In this document: one piece after another, positions 36,180-45,633 of the stretch | Numbering within the stretch: the stretch's first letter is position 1 | Layout: each line of letters begins with the position of its first letter | Assembly (NCBI RefSeq): GCF_009762775.1 | Contig: NZ_CP046401.1 | Span: forward strand, 5,220,001-5,284,000 | Source of the DNA: Maribellus comscasis | GTDB taxonomy: Bacteria; Bacteroidota; Bacteroidia; Bacteroidales; Prolixibacteraceae | Reading direction: 5' to 3' | Length of the DNA: 64,000 nt | The notes under the pieces: generated by a model | Databases searched by the model: none | What the model was told of the DNA's origin: nothing | The model's input: only the letters and a program-made list of their open reading frames with translations | Position numbers and translations under genes: made by a program

Positions 36180-36305
36180 ATGGCAAAAAGCAAAGAAGGA
36201 AAAGAGAGAAAGAACGTGAAAAAGGAAGCGGTAAAAAGCCTGAAAGAAAAAAGAGCTGAAAAAGCGGCAAAAAAAGCAGGGAAAAGCGATTCAGGTTTAA
36301 TTTAA
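36180..36305 (+). CDS. Lys/Ala-rich 41-aa microprotein
   Basis: Runs from ATG 36180 to TAA 36303-36305. Sequence is strongly basic (MAKSKEGKERKNVKKEAVKS, then repeated KxxKAAKKAGK), suggesting a nucleic-acid or ribosome-associated small protein. The pattern is common near stress genes in this phylum as far as I recall, but no function is known. Confidence 0.5.
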   Translation: MAKSKEGKERKNVKKEAVKSLKEKRAEKAAKKAGKSDSGLI

Positions 36306-36346
36306 CCAACATTGCACTATTATTCTCATAAACTGAAAAAATGATG

Positions 36347-36556
36347 ATGGAAAATGAATTTAAAGAAGGTGAGGTTGTAAGGTCAAAGTTTAATCCAACC
36401 CTGAATCTAGTGATCAGCAAGCATATACCCCCAATTTATTATTGCAGGACGCAAAATAAACCCTCCGGTAAAGAAGTTGCTTATTTTGAAAATGAACTTT
36501 TGTTGTACAACGTAAAAAATATAGGTGTAGTTACTTCCGGTAACAGATTATCCTAA
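36347..36556 (+). CDS. Small protein, tandem paralogue 1
   Basis: 69 aa if started at the third ATG (36347, MENEFKEGEV), matching its paralogue at 36684. The common core is EGE(V/I)V, NP-L-LVI and YYC(R/K)(T/I)Q followed by KE(V/L)-YFE-E. It looks like a small beta-barrel-type fold. Function unknown. Confidence 0.55.
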   Translation: MENEFKEGEVVRSKFNPTLNLVISKHIPPIYYCRTQNKPSGKEVAYFENELLLYNVKNIGVVTSGNRLS

Positions 36557-36683
36557 AAATAAAACAATTGTGATAAGGGAGTTTTTGAGAAATAAGATGA
36601 TTTTGAATTTCTGCTTCAAATGGAATACCAAAGGGAAAAGATAAGTGTTGAAGAAATAGCAGTTGACAAATTGAAACATAAAG

Positions 36684-36866
36684 ATGGAAAACAAATATAA
36701 AGAAGGCGAGATAGTATATGCCAAAGTAAATCCTGGGCTAAAGTTGGTCATTCGACGTTATGTCGATAGAATTTATTATTGCAAAATTCAAGATGAGCCA
36801 GCTCGAAAGGAATTGGTGTATTTTGAACGAGAAATTCTACCCTTTTTAAGTGATACAAAAAGATAA
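36684..36866 (+). CDS. Small protein, tandem paralogue 2
   Basis: 60 aa, MENKYKEGEIVYAKVNPGLK with about half of its residues shared with the 36347 gene (single conserved Cys in YYCKIQDEP). The stop is immediately followed by the next start (TAAATG), so it is coupled to the kinase remnant. Likely duplication product. Confidence 0.55.
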   Translation: MENKYKEGEIVYAKVNPGLKLVIRRYVDRIYYCKIQDEPARKELVYFEREILPFLSDTKR

Positions 36867-37775
36867 ATGAAGGTTTTAAATTCAGAGACAAATTTAAATG
36901 AGGTAATAGAATATATTTATTACTTCTTTAAGGAAGAAGTTGAGGGAAAGGGAATTAATTTGCTCTGCGAACAGGGATTATCTTCAAAGGAAGCTACTGT
37001 TTATTCAGATAAGAATAAAATCATCGCAATTCTGATTAACCTAATAAAAAACGCAATAAAATTTACAGAAAGAGGATCAATAAAATTTGGATATGAGAAG
37101 AAGGGAGAAACCTTAATATTTTTTGTAAAAGATACAGGTGTTGGAATTGATGGGGAGCAGAAGAATATCATTTTTGAAAGGTTCGAAAGAGTCAGCACAA
37201 AGCTTATGGTAGATAATAGCGGAAATGGTTTTGGACTATTAATTTCGAAAGCTTATGTGGAATTATTTGGAGGAAAAATTTGGGTCGAAAACGAGTTTGG
37301 GCAAGGTTCTTCTTTCTATTTTACGATTCCTTTCAATTCCCACCAGGGAGAACAAATAAATCGTAGAAAAGAATTTTAAAAAAAACAAGATGCTCTAACT
37401 GAAGATATTAAAATCCTAATCGCCGAAGACGATGAATTTTCAGAAATACTTATCCGGGAGTTGCTGAATAATTTTGCGCGCGAAATGATAACTGTAAAAT
37501 CTGGAAGCGAAGCAGTGGATTTCTGTCGAAACAACCCGGATACAAATTTGGTACTAATGGATATTCGAATGCCTCGAATGAACGGATATGAAGCCACCAA
37601 ACAAATACGGCTTTTTAATAGTAAGGTGATTATTGTCGCACAAACTGCAATGACTTATAACGAGGAGTGGGAGAAGGCCGTTGATGCAGGATGCAATGAT
37701 TTAATTTCAAAACCTTTTACAAAAGCTGTATTTGAAAAATTGTTAGAAAAGCATTTTAAACTGGTACAAATTTAA
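36867..37775 (+). pseudogene. Hybrid histidine kinase remnant, truncated and nonsense-split
   Basis: Part one (36867-37379) is a HATPase domain with N box NLIKNAIKFT, G1 DTGVGI and G2 GNGFGLLISKAYVELFGGK, but no sensor and no HisKA His. It ends at TAA 37377. The same frame then continues without any ATG as EDIKILIAEDDEF, the first strand and acidic pocket of a receiver domain, with phospho-Asp in LVLMDIRMPRMNG and Lys in SKPF, to 37775. The only possible restart (TTG 37461) would lose the acidic pocket. So this was a hybrid kinase cut at its N-terminus and by a stop codon. Confidence 0.78.
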
Positions 37776-37861
37776 AGTTACACGTGAGGATGAAAAAGAA
37801 AAAATAGAAATCTTATAAACATTCTTCATTGCTTCTTGCTCATTTACAAATATCTATAAAA

Positions 37862-40108
37862 ATGAAAATAGCATATATTGCCACTTATCCACCACGTGAA
37901 TGTGGTATCGGAACATTTACCAACAACCTGTATAAATCAATGTTAATTGACAATAAGCCAAAGGAACAAAAGCGTGAAGGCTTTGTTGTCGCAATAAATG
38001 ACAACAATCTTAATTACAAATACCCGGAAGAAGTAAAATCAATTATAAGACAAGAATACCAGGAAGATTATTTAAAGGCGGTAAAGTACATAAACCTTAG
38101 CGGCGCTGATGTTTGTATACTACAACACGAATTTGGCATTTTGGGTGGACAAAGCGGGGTTTATATTCTTCCGTTGCTTCACCGGCTTGAAATTCCGCTT
38201 ATTGTTACTCTTCATACCATCCTCAAAACCCCTTCGTATAACGAAAAAGCTGTTTTGAAAGAGATTTGCAAAATGGCTCATAAGATTGTAGTGATGAGCC
38301 ACAAAGCAGTTGAGTTTCTCACAAACATTTACGATGTACCAAAAGAAAAAATTGCACTAATTGAGCATGGTGTGCCAGATATTCAATTCAATCCTGAAAA
38401 ATCGAAAAAAAAGTTCAAAATCGAGAACAAAAAAGTATTATTAACCTTTGGTTTCATTGGGCGAAGTAAGGGTATTGAAACAGTTATTAAAGCATTGCCG
38501 GAAGTGGTTAAGAAATTTCCTGAGCTAATTTATATTGTTTTGGGGAAAACACACCCAAATGTAATAAGACATTCCGGCGAAGAATACCGGATTTTTCTTC
38601 TTCGGCTGGTGAAAAACCTTCAGCTTGAGAATCATGTGACTTTCCTGAATGAATTTATCGACGAGCAGGAATTATTTAAATATTTATATGCCTGCGACAT
38701 TTATATTACTCCTTATTTGAACGAAGCCCAGATTACCAGCGGGACGCTTTCGTATGCGGTTGGAGTGGGCGCAGCTGTTCTCTCAACCCCATACTGGCAT
38801 GCTGTTGAATTACTGGCAAAAGGAAGAGGAAGGTTATTCAATTTTAATGATTCGGACGACCTTGCAAAAACTCTAACCGGACTTCTTGAACATCCTGAAG
38901 ACCTCAGCGAGCTAAAAAACAATGCCGGTGAATATGGGAAAAAAATTACCTGGCCAAAAACCGGCGAAAAATATGTAACACTTGCAGAAAAAACAATGAA
39001 GGATGAACATTCTATTGTTATTCAAAAAGAAAAGGAACTCGATTTACTTATTCTTCCCCCTTTTTCGCTTGCGCATATTAAACGGCTCACCGATGATACA
39101 GGCATTATCCAGCATGCCAAATTTGGAATTCCTAATTTGAAAGAGGGTTATTGTCTCGACGATAATTCGCGTGCTCTACTGATGGTTTTGATGGCATACC
39201 AGGAGATGAAAGACAAACGGGCACTTGAATTATCGCCCATTTATCTGAGCTACATTCATTATCTGCAAAATGCAGACGGAACTTTCCGAAATTTCCTGAG
39301 CTTTAACCGAAGTTTTTTGGATGAAATTGGCTCGGAAGATTCATTCGGCAGAACAATCTGGGCGCTGGGATACTTACTGGGAAATGCTCCCAATGATGCG
39401 TATTACCAAACCGGGAAATTGGTATTCTTCAATGCAGCTCCTAATTTTGAGAAATTAAAATCGATCAGGGGAATTGCCAATACAATGATTGGAATTAGTT
39501 ATTACCTGAGAAGTAATCCATCGGACGATTCAATGACTGAAAGATTAAGGAATCTGGCAAATGTATTGATGAAACACTATAACGAAAACCAGGCTACTGA
39601 CTGGAACTGGTTTGAGTCTTTACTGGCTTATGATAATGGTATTTTACCATTGGCTCTTTTACATTCTGCCCAGGTACTGAATGACCCCAAAATTACAGAA
39701 ACAGCAATTGAATCGATGAATTTCCTGACTACCCATACTCTTAAGGATAACTACCTGTCAATCATTGGAAATGAAAAGTGGTACAAAAAAGAAGGGGAGC
39801 GTTCTGTTTTTGCCCAGCAGCCTATTGATGCAATGGCAATGGTATTAATGTACCACCAGGCATATTTTGTAACAAAAGACAAGGATTACCTGAATAAACT
39901 TTACACTTCATTTTTATGGTTTTTGGGTGAAAATGATCTGCGGATGAGTTTATACGATTTTGAAACGAAGGGTTGTTGCGATGGATTTGAAAGTTATGGT
40001 GTAAACCGGAACCAGGGAGCAGAAAGTTCGCTCGCTTATTTAATTTCGCATTTAACGGTTTTGCAGGCTTATGAAGAATTTCACCGGTCAGACTTGAAAT
40101 TGGTGTAA
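37862..40108 (+). CDS. GT4 glycosyltransferase fused to (alpha/alpha)-barrel glycosidase-like domain
   Basis: 748 aa from ATG 37862. Residues about 1-385 are a GT-B transferase (TYPPRECGIGTFTNNL at the N-terminus, FGFIGRSKGIETVI, and a donor-site EAQITSGTLSYAVG). Residues about 400-748 are helical with glycosidase-like motifs (GYCLDDNSRALL, DWNWFESLLAYDNGILP, CCDGFESYGVNRNQGAES). The fusion suggests a sugar polymer or glycoside that is made and trimmed by one protein. It belongs with the GH, GT4 and PIG-L genes further on. Substrate unknown. A terminator-like hairpin follows. Confidence 0.85.
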   Translation: MKIAYIATYPPRECGIGTFTNNLYKSMLIDNKPKEQKREGFVVAINDNNLNYKYPEEVKSIIRQEYQEDYLKAVKYINLSGADVCILQHEFGILGGQSGVYILPLLHRLEIPLIVTLHTILKTPSYNEKAVLKEICKMAHKIVVMSHKAVEFLTNIYDVPKEKIALIEHGVPDIQFNPEKSKKKFKIENKKVLLTFGFIGRSKGIETVIKALPEVVKKFPELIYIVLGKTHPNVIRHSGEEYRIFLLRLVKNLQLENHVTFLNEFIDEQELFKYLYACDIYITPYLNEAQITSGTLSYAVGVGAAVLSTPYWHAVELLAKGRGRLFNFNDSDDLAKTLTGLLEHPEDLSELKNNAGEYGKKITWPKTGEKYVTLAEKTMKDEHSIVIQKEKELDLLILPPFSLAHIKRLTDDTGIIQHAKFGIPNLKEGYCLDDNSRALLMVLMAYQEMKDKRALELSPIYLSYIHYLQNADGTFRNFLSFNRSFLDEIGSEDSFGRTIWALGYLLGNAPNDAYYQTGKLVFFNAAPNFEKLKSIRGIANTMIGISYYLRSNPSDDSMTERLRNLANVLMKHYNENQATDWNWFESLLAYDNGILPLALLHSAQVLNDPKITETAIESMNFLTTHTLKDNYLSIIGNEKWYKKEGERSVFAQQPIDAMAMVLMYHQAYFVTKDKDYLNKLYTSFLWFLGENDLRMSLYDFETKGCCDGFESYGVNRNQGAESSLAYLISHLTVLQAYEEFHRSDLKLV

Positions 40109-40130
40109 AAAAATCCCGCATAAAGCGGGA
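40107..40130 (-). terminator. Intrinsic terminator for cold-shock gene
   Basis: TCCCGC (40114-40119) and GCGGGA (40125-40130) with a 5-nt loop. On the - strand the stem is followed by seven T. It ends the cspA-like transcript and may also slow read-through from the + strand. Confidence 0.75.
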
Positions 40131-40157
40131 CAATATTTAAATGACTGTAATATTTAA

Positions 40158-40349
40158 CTAAGCTTTCCTGACATTCACAGCATTTTTACCTTTTCTTCCT
40201 TCTTCCAAATCAAAAGTTACTTTATCATTTTCCCGGATATCTTCTTTCAATCCTGAGGCATTAACATAGAATTCTTTTGATGAATCATCATCTTTAATGA
40301 ATCCAAATCCTTTTAGACTATTATAGAACTTTACTGTTCCTTTATTCAT
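40158..40349 (-). CDS. Cold-shock domain protein
   Basis: 63 aa, single CSD with RNP-1-like KGFGFIKDDD (about 13-22). RNA chaperone that melts secondary structure under cold or other stress. Ends 28 nt before its terminator. The upstream region has two direct ATTGTAACAA repeats (near 40409 and 40441) that may be part of the 5' leader. Confidence 0.9.
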   Translation of the reverse strand: MNKGTVKFYNSLKGFGFIKDDDSSKEFYVNASGLKEDIRENDKVTFDLEEGRKGKNAVNVRKA

Positions 40350-40486
40350 TGTATTAAATTATTAATTGTGTGTAATTTAGGCTTAAAAATCGGAATCGCA
40401 CATTTTATTGTAACAAAGATTGTTAATTTAATTGTTATATATTGTAACAATGGTTAAAAGAATAATTTTAACCGGGAATATAAAGG

Positions 40487-40717
40487 TTATTCTTCTATTT
40501 TGGGATGTTTCAGTTTGTACTTATTCAGTAGTGAATTCAGTGATTCATAGTAAGATTTTAAATGATTAAGAGATATTTTCTCATCATTTCCCGATGGAAT
40601 AGTCACGGGCATTTCTGCTAAGTATTCCGACAGTTCTGGATACTTTTCCAGTATTATCATCGAAATTCTCAGGATGTCTGAATTAAGTTCTTTTTCTGAT
40701 TTCATAACTGTTTCCAT
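40487..40717 (-). CDS. Small hypothetical protein under stress promoter B
   Basis: 76 aa, helical and charged, no membrane segment; a start four codons later (MKSEKEL) is possible. No family recognised. The 343-bp gap upstream contains promoter copy B and nothing else that I can identify. Confidence 0.6.
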   Translation of the reverse strand: METVMKSEKELNSDILRISMIILEKYPELSEYLAEMPVTIPSGNDEKISLNHLKSYYESLNSLLNKYKLKHPKIEE

Positions 40718-40788
40718 ATGATGATTAAAATGCTTCTTTCATAATCTTTCTTTTGTAATTTCGTGAACATTGTTATATTTTGGGTCAA

Positions 40789-40854
40789 CTAAGTTACTAA
40801 TCGTACTTCCTGTAATTGTTACATAACTTTTGTGAAAATTTACATGATTCACAT
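40789..40854 (-). promoter_or_regulatory. Stress-island promoter element, copy B
   Basis: Read on the - strand: ATGTGAATCATGTAA (40854-40840), 12 nt, GTTATGTAAC (40827-40818), 21 nt, then TAACTTAG (40796-40789), one mismatch from TAnnTTTG. The gene starts 72 nt downstream at 40717. Confidence 0.65.
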
Positions 40855-41060
40855 ATTTTCTAAAACGTGAAAATTGGCTGTAATAGGGCTACCGCAGACT
40901 TTATTATTTCTTCCAAATTATTTAGAGAAAACTATCAACCTATGTTAAAAGACTACAACATATACATCATGCGAAGCACTTAATATTAATTACCCATATC
41001 CTTTTTAAAGTAAAAATAAGAATAAAAAAAATAGGAAATAATTCTAATATTGATATAAGC

Positions 41061-42245
41061 TTACCTATTTAAATTAGAAATTTTTGTTTTAATAATCTTT
41101 CTGGAAAGATTAATCCACATCGGGCTTATAAACAAAGTAAGGGCAATAGTACCAATAATTAATTGGTAGTCATAAATTTTGATAATGCCTGAATAATAAC
41201 CTGTTGACCCCAAAATAAAACTAAACTCTCCAATTTGTGACAGCAAAGCACCTGCGTAAAAACTTATTTTCCAGTCTTTACTGAAAATACGCATTATTAA
41301 AATATTAATGGTATTGTTTACAATTAATACAATTAATACAAGTGAACCTATTATAAGGGCATTCTCTTTCAAAAAATGCAAATCAATTAACATGCCTACT
41401 GAAACAAAGAATAAGGCTACAAACATAATCTTAAAAGCATGCAAGCTATTGTGTACCCATTGGGTAGATTTTGTGGATGATAAAACAGTTCCTGCAATAA
41501 AAGCTCCCAAAGCCGATGATAAACCAAATAATGCCGTTAATATAGAAAATCCGAAACACAGAGTAAAGGCTACAAAAACCTGTACTTCATGATCTTTACT
41601 GATATATTTCATGAAAGGAAGTTTAACCTCTTTTTTTACTAAAATATAGACAATGATTCCAATAATTAAAACTCCGCCAATTACTTGTTTTATTATTTCG
41701 GTAATTTCGGGGTTATTTCCTCCAAGATAACCCATCATAATAAGCATGGGTACAATTAAAATATCCTGTGTTATGAGTACCCCAAGTACATTTTGCCCCA
41801 CTTCTGTAAACAATTCATTTCTTTCTTGCAAAAGTTTAACAATAACCGCAGTACTGCTTAAACTGATTATAAACCCCAACATAACTACCTGATTGATTTT
41901 CCAGTTAAAAAAATTGCCCAATAGCCAAACTATTATTACACTTACTACTATTTGAATTGAGGTTCCGATTATCGATACTTTCCAGTTTGTGACTAAACTT
42001 GGCAAGTGAATTTCCATTCCAACAAAAAATAATAATAAAACCAATCCCAATGAGCCCAGGTTGGTAATAAGGATTTCATCTGTTATAAGCTTAAATCCGA
42101 AAGGCCCTACCAACACGCCTACAATTAAGTAGGTCACTATTGAGGGTTGCTTAAATACCTGTAATACAAAACCCACAACAATAATTATCATTGAAAGAAT
42201 AACAAATTTAGACAGAACAGGGTCTATGTTAATTGTTGCAATCAT
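41061..42245 (-). CDS. KefB-type cation:proton antiporter
   Basis: 394 aa, about 12 membrane helices, the Na+/H+ exchanger domain of the CPA2 family (SLSSTAVIVKLL, with the conserved small-residue crossover region). The C-terminal RCK/TrkA domain of KefB/KefC is absent, so gating by nucleotides is unlikely. Would exchange K+ or Na+ for H+ in pH or osmotic stress. Confidence 0.9.
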   Translation of the reverse strand: MIATINIDPVLSKFVILSMIIIVVGFVLQVFKQPSIVTYLIVGVLVGPFGFKLITDEILITNLGSLGLVLLLFFVGMEIHLPSLVTNWKVSIIGTSIQIVVSVIIVWLLGNFFNWKINQVVMLGFIISLSSTAVIVKLLQERNELFTEVGQNVLGVLITQDILIVPMLIMMGYLGGNNPEITEIIKQVIGGVLIIGIIVYILVKKEVKLPFMKYISKDHEVQVFVAFTLCFGFSILTALFGLSSALGAFIAGTVLSSTKSTQWVHNSLHAFKIMFVALFFVSVGMLIDLHFLKENALIIGSLVLIVLIVNNTINILIMRIFSKDWKISFYAGALLSQIGEFSFILGSTGYYSGIIKIYDYQLIIGTIALTLFISPMWINLSRKIIKTKISNLNR

Positions 42246-42292
42246 GTTTAGGTTTGTACTTTAATTTGAAAAAAAAGTTTGTAAAATACCTA

Positions 42293-42459
42293 CTATGCAT
42301 ACGTTATAAAGCCTTTTAGTGCCTTTCCCTGTTCTTCCAAATCATGGTTCAATTTATGTTTAAAAGTGTCCCATTTTTTTAGTTCCATCAGGTCTGTATT
42401 CACTATTTTTTTTGAATTTAATTTTTCTTAGCTTCAAGTTCTGCTATAATTTTTTTCAT
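42293..42459 (-). pseudogene. Small ORF, probably frameshifted
   Basis: The - strand reads MKKIIAELEAKKN then stops. An overlapping frame reads NSKKIVNTDLMELKKWDTFK and EEQGKALKGFITYA to a stop at 42293. Joining them by one base gives a plausible 55-aa helical protein. Only 31 aa (42388-42293) can be translated from an ATG in the second frame. Confidence 0.35.
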
Positions 42460-42493
42460 TTTTCATTTAAGTTAAAATAGATGTGTTCATTTT

Positions 42494-43162
42494 TTACTTC
42501 ATACTTTTCAAGTATTTGAAAAGCTCGCTGTCGGTAGATAAAATCACCGATGTAGTTGTATCAAATGTTGTTTCGAAAGTTTCCATCGATTTTAAAAAAC
42601 CGTATAATTCGCGTGAAGAAGACGTTTGGTCATAGGCTGAAGCATATATTGCTGCGGCTTTGGCATCAGCTTTTCCTTTTATTTCTTCCGCTTTTCTAAA
42701 AGCTTCGGATTGGATTGCTTTGAGCTCCCGTTCTTTTTCGCCATTAATACGTGAAGCTTCACCTTGCCCCTCAGACCTGAATTTATCGGCTATGCGAAAC
42801 CTTTCACTTTTCATACGTTCGTAAACCTGCGTACTTACTTCCTCAACATAATTAATCCGTTTAAACCGAAAGTCGAGTATAACAATTCCATGGTACTGCG
42901 CCTTCTGGTTGGCGGATATAAGAATCATACGCTGTAATTCCTCCCGGCCAACAAATATGGAGGCAAGCGAATCTGAAATCATTTCACCGGTTGCGCCTGA
43001 AGAAGCCGGGACCCTGTTCTGAGAACGTACAGCTTCTTCCAGATCATGTGCTGCAATGTAATCCCTTGTTTCACCATCAAGAATATCATCCAGACGGGAT
43101 TGTGCGCCCCTTTCATTTGTCATTCTTTTAAAAAACTGAACTTGCAACAAAAAATTGGACAT
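42494..43162 (-). pseudogene. HflC copy 2, N-terminally truncated
   Basis: 222 aa. After the seven residues MSNFLLQ, which come from the end of an IS element, the sequence is HflC from VQFFKRMTNERGAQSRLDD onward, aligned with residue about 100 of the intact HflC at 33606. The membrane anchor and half of the SPFH domain are lost, so normal function is unlikely. It is close to the intact copy in its C-terminal 120 residues. Confidence 0.82.
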
Positions 43163-43270
43163 TCAGTTAAGTTATGCTGCAAATTTTTGTTTGTTAATTA
43201 ATTTTCCAAATTCATCCGGCGACAGATAGTTCAATGAAGAATGACTTCTTTGTGTATTAACGCTGGCTTT
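43143..43270 (-). mobile_element. Remnant of IS3-family element, right end only
   Basis: The frame from the truncated hflK runs into VNTQRSHSSLNYLSPDEF, the typical C-terminus of an IS3-family orfB transposase, stop at 43172. The following 29 bp, containing TGTCCAATTTTTTGTTGC, look like the IS end. The left end, most of the transposase, the hflK 3' part and the hflC 5' part are missing. This is best explained by IS insertion followed by deletion. Confidence 0.75.
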
Positions 43271-43546
43271 AACTGTTCGGAAACCAAACTCCAGTTTTTG
43301 TTGCCTTTCAACAGGTACTTTATACACCCGTTCAATAAAAGGCATTTTCATATTAAGCCCCGATTCAACTTTGCGTACATATTTACCAAAGCGGGTAATA
43401 ACACCTACTTCTTCGGGTTCAACCTGGAAAAATGAGTTAAAGACAAGCAATATTGAAAAAAATGCAATAATGATTATATTTCTATACTTCAGCATTTTTT
43501 TCAAAATAGGCGATTCTATGTTTTTTGTGTTGAAAGAATCTGTCAT
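43172..43546 (-). pseudogene. HflK copy 2, fused to transposase tail
   Basis: Residues 1-91 are HflK: helix about 22-40 and EEVGVITRFGKYVRKVESGL to EFGFRT. From about residue 93 on the protein is IS3 transposase tail. Only the membrane anchor and start of the SPFH domain remain. Its promoter (copy C) is intact. It may produce a short anchored fragment; whether that matters is unknown. Confidence 0.8.
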
Positions 43547-43569
43547 GAATTAAAATATTTGATTGCCAA

Positions 43570-43635
43570 TAAATTTACCCCCAATAAAAGTGAAAAGGGT
43601 TATACAATTTCAGGAATTTGTTACATTATTCACAC
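43570..43635 (-). promoter_or_regulatory. Stress-island promoter element, copy C
   Basis: On the - strand: GTGTGAATAATGTAA (43635-43621), 12 nt, ATTGTATAAC (43608-43599), 21 nt, TAAATTTA (43577-43570). The broken hflK starts at 43546. Confidence 0.75.
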
Positions 43636-43802
43636 TTTCCCTTTACCCATAGTGATGGCTATCCTTCTTTTTAAATGATAGTACCATTGTATATAAATTT
43701 TAAGTTGGGTTTTTAAAATTCATTTTCCCATTACGATGAAAAGTAACATTTATAATCATTCCCCTTTATGGCAAAAAAAGGTGATGCCTGGTTCCATCTT
43801 AT

Positions 43803-44975
43803 TCATTTATTTCTTATTTCATCAAAAAAAGGCGTTCTTTTTTCTTCAACACATTTTGCAGCATAGAGATACATTGACGCACTCCAGGTTTGCCAGTCCT
43901 GTCCCAGTGGTTTTCCATTCTGTGCTTTAATCCATTCGTTAAAACCAAAATGTTGGTTTCCGGATGCTGATAGTTTACTACATTGTGTAAGCGCTTCCAG
44001 TTTTTCAGCGGCCAGTTTATACCGTTTGGCGGCAACTAAGGCTGCTATATAAAACCCGCATATAAATGGCCAGATTCCTCCGTTGTGGTAATCTCCCGGA
44101 TTATTATATTTGGAATATCGCTCATGCCAGTCAGGATCTTCTGGTTTAATGAAGGGAAAGAAATTGGGTGGCAATGCCCCGGTTAGTTCGCCTCGTTCAT
44201 GCATTCCTGCGCATTCCTCTTCAATCCACGAAATCATTTCATCGGCTCGCTTAGGTGAGGCAATCCCGGAAAGAATGGCCAGGCTATTTCCAAGAAGATC
44301 AAAACGCTCGCTGCTAAAAATTTTATAAGACCAAAATGCATAATAAGGTTTGTGTTTTACCACCAGACCTTCATGCACGTGTTGGTGCATGGTTCCTCCT
44401 GTAACGGTAAAACGGCTCATTGCGTGGCGCATTTTTTCTGCTGACTCATGTTCGCCAAGAATTCTGAGATAACTGTAAACAAGTGTATTCACATACAGTC
44501 CGTACCCGATTACCCATTGTTCGTCGCGCCAGTCGCTGGTGGGTAGTTGTGCAACCAAAAACCTGTCAGAAGGGCTTTGATAGCTCATCCAAACCAGTGC
44601 TTTTTCAACGGCTTCTGCAAGGAAATCAGCTTCACCTGAAACTTTTCTAAAAATACCTGCCGCCAGCAAAAACAGAGGAGTGGTATCACTGGCGCCACGA
44701 TCGTCTTTGTCGTGCACAAGCGAAGGAATATGGCCATGTTCGGTTTGATTTCTTGCCAGTGTTTCCAACACATTCCGGATACTTTTGATAAGTTCTTGAT
44801 TATTGGAAACGGCTATTCCCAGAATCGAAATCATCTGATCCCGTGTATAAGGCTCAGGATATCCCCACCCTGCCGTTCGTGGTAATCCATGAAACGGCCC
44901 GTGAGCATTGTGAAGAAGGACTTCCAGCGCTGCTTTCTTTGCTTGTTCAATCTCTTTTTCATAATTGGTTTTCAT
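43803..44975 (-). CDS. Six-hairpin glycosidase, GH100/amylo-alpha-1,6-glucosidase-like
   Basis: 390 aa, (alpha/alpha)6 barrel pattern. Motifs resemble neutral/alkaline invertase or debranching enzymes: GYPEPYTRDQM (about 38-48), SDWRDEQWVIGYGLYVNTLV (about 164-183), DYHNGGIWPFICGFYIAA and QDWQTWSASMYLYAA. Likely hydrolyses sucrose-like or alpha-glucosidic bonds; the exact substrate is uncertain. Starts ATG 44975. A fragment of a second copy of its 5' end survives at 49.2 kb. Confidence 0.82.
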   Translation of the reverse strand: MKTNYEKEIEQAKKAALEVLLHNAHGPFHGLPRTAGWGYPEPYTRDQMISILGIAVSNNQELIKSIRNVLETLARNQTEHGHIPSLVHDKDDRGASDTTPLFLLAAGIFRKVSGEADFLAEAVEKALVWMSYQSPSDRFLVAQLPTSDWRDEQWVIGYGLYVNTLVYSYLRILGEHESAEKMRHAMSRFTVTGGTMHQHVHEGLVVKHKPYYAFWSYKIFSSERFDLLGNSLAILSGIASPKRADEMISWIEEECAGMHERGELTGALPPNFFPFIKPEDPDWHERYSKYNNPGDYHNGGIWPFICGFYIAALVAAKRYKLAAEKLEALTQCSKLSASGNQHFGFNEWIKAQNGKPLGQDWQTWSASMYLYAAKCVEEKRTPFFDEIRNK

Positions 44976-45034
44976 GATATTATCTTGTTAAAATTTATGG
45001 AACTCCAATAAAGCACCCAAATTGAAACTCATTT

Positions 45035-45616
45035 TCATTTTTCTGAGCCCACGTGCCGATATTTTTTTTGTTTGGTATTAATCCTTTCGCTCTGGACATC
45101 AACAGATCTAATGTCTTCTATTGAATAAAATGCATTGGGATTATATTGATTTGTTAAGGAAATTATATTCTGAATCATTTTGCGCTGCACAATTAAATAA
45201 ATAACATGTACTTTCCCCTGATTGCTTTTTGCTTCAACAGAGGTAGAATGCAATCCTTTTTCGTATAAATTTGAAATCAATGATGAGGCATCCTTTTGAG
45301 TTACAATTCGTATCATTTGAATACCCAGGGCAAATTTTTCTTCTAAAATAAGTCCAATATAATTACCTGTTGCAAAACCACCTGCATAGGCCAGGTAATA
45401 AGTGATATTATCAAGGTCTTTCATTATTCTGGTAATGGCAACCAACCAAATTAAGATTTGAAAAAAGCCCAGTATTGGCGCAATAATTTTATTTCCTTTT
45501 GTAATAAATACAATGCGTAATGTATCGAGGGTTACATCAGCAATACGTGCAATAAAAATTAAAAATGGCAACAACATAAATGTAAACCATATAGAGTCGA
45601 TAAAAATCAAGTTCAT
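45035..45616 (-). CDS. UPF0316/DUF2179 membrane protein
   Basis: 193 aa, three N-terminal membrane helices (ARIADVTLDTLRIVFITKG is the family signature) and a cytoplasmic ferredoxin-like DUF2179 domain (VTQKDASSLISNLYEKG). Function unknown in the family. It follows corA by 17 nt on the same strand and may aid ion or envelope homeostasis. Confidence 0.85.
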   Translation of the reverse strand: MNLIFIDSIWFTFMLLPFLIFIARIADVTLDTLRIVFITKGNKIIAPILGFFQILIWLVAITRIMKDLDNITYYLAYAGGFATGNYIGLILEEKFALGIQMIRIVTQKDASSLISNLYEKGLHSTSVEAKSNQGKVHVIYLIVQRKMIQNIISLTNQYNPNAFYSIEDIRSVDVQSERINTKQKKYRHVGSEK

Positions 45617-45633
45617 AATTAATTATTTTAGAT

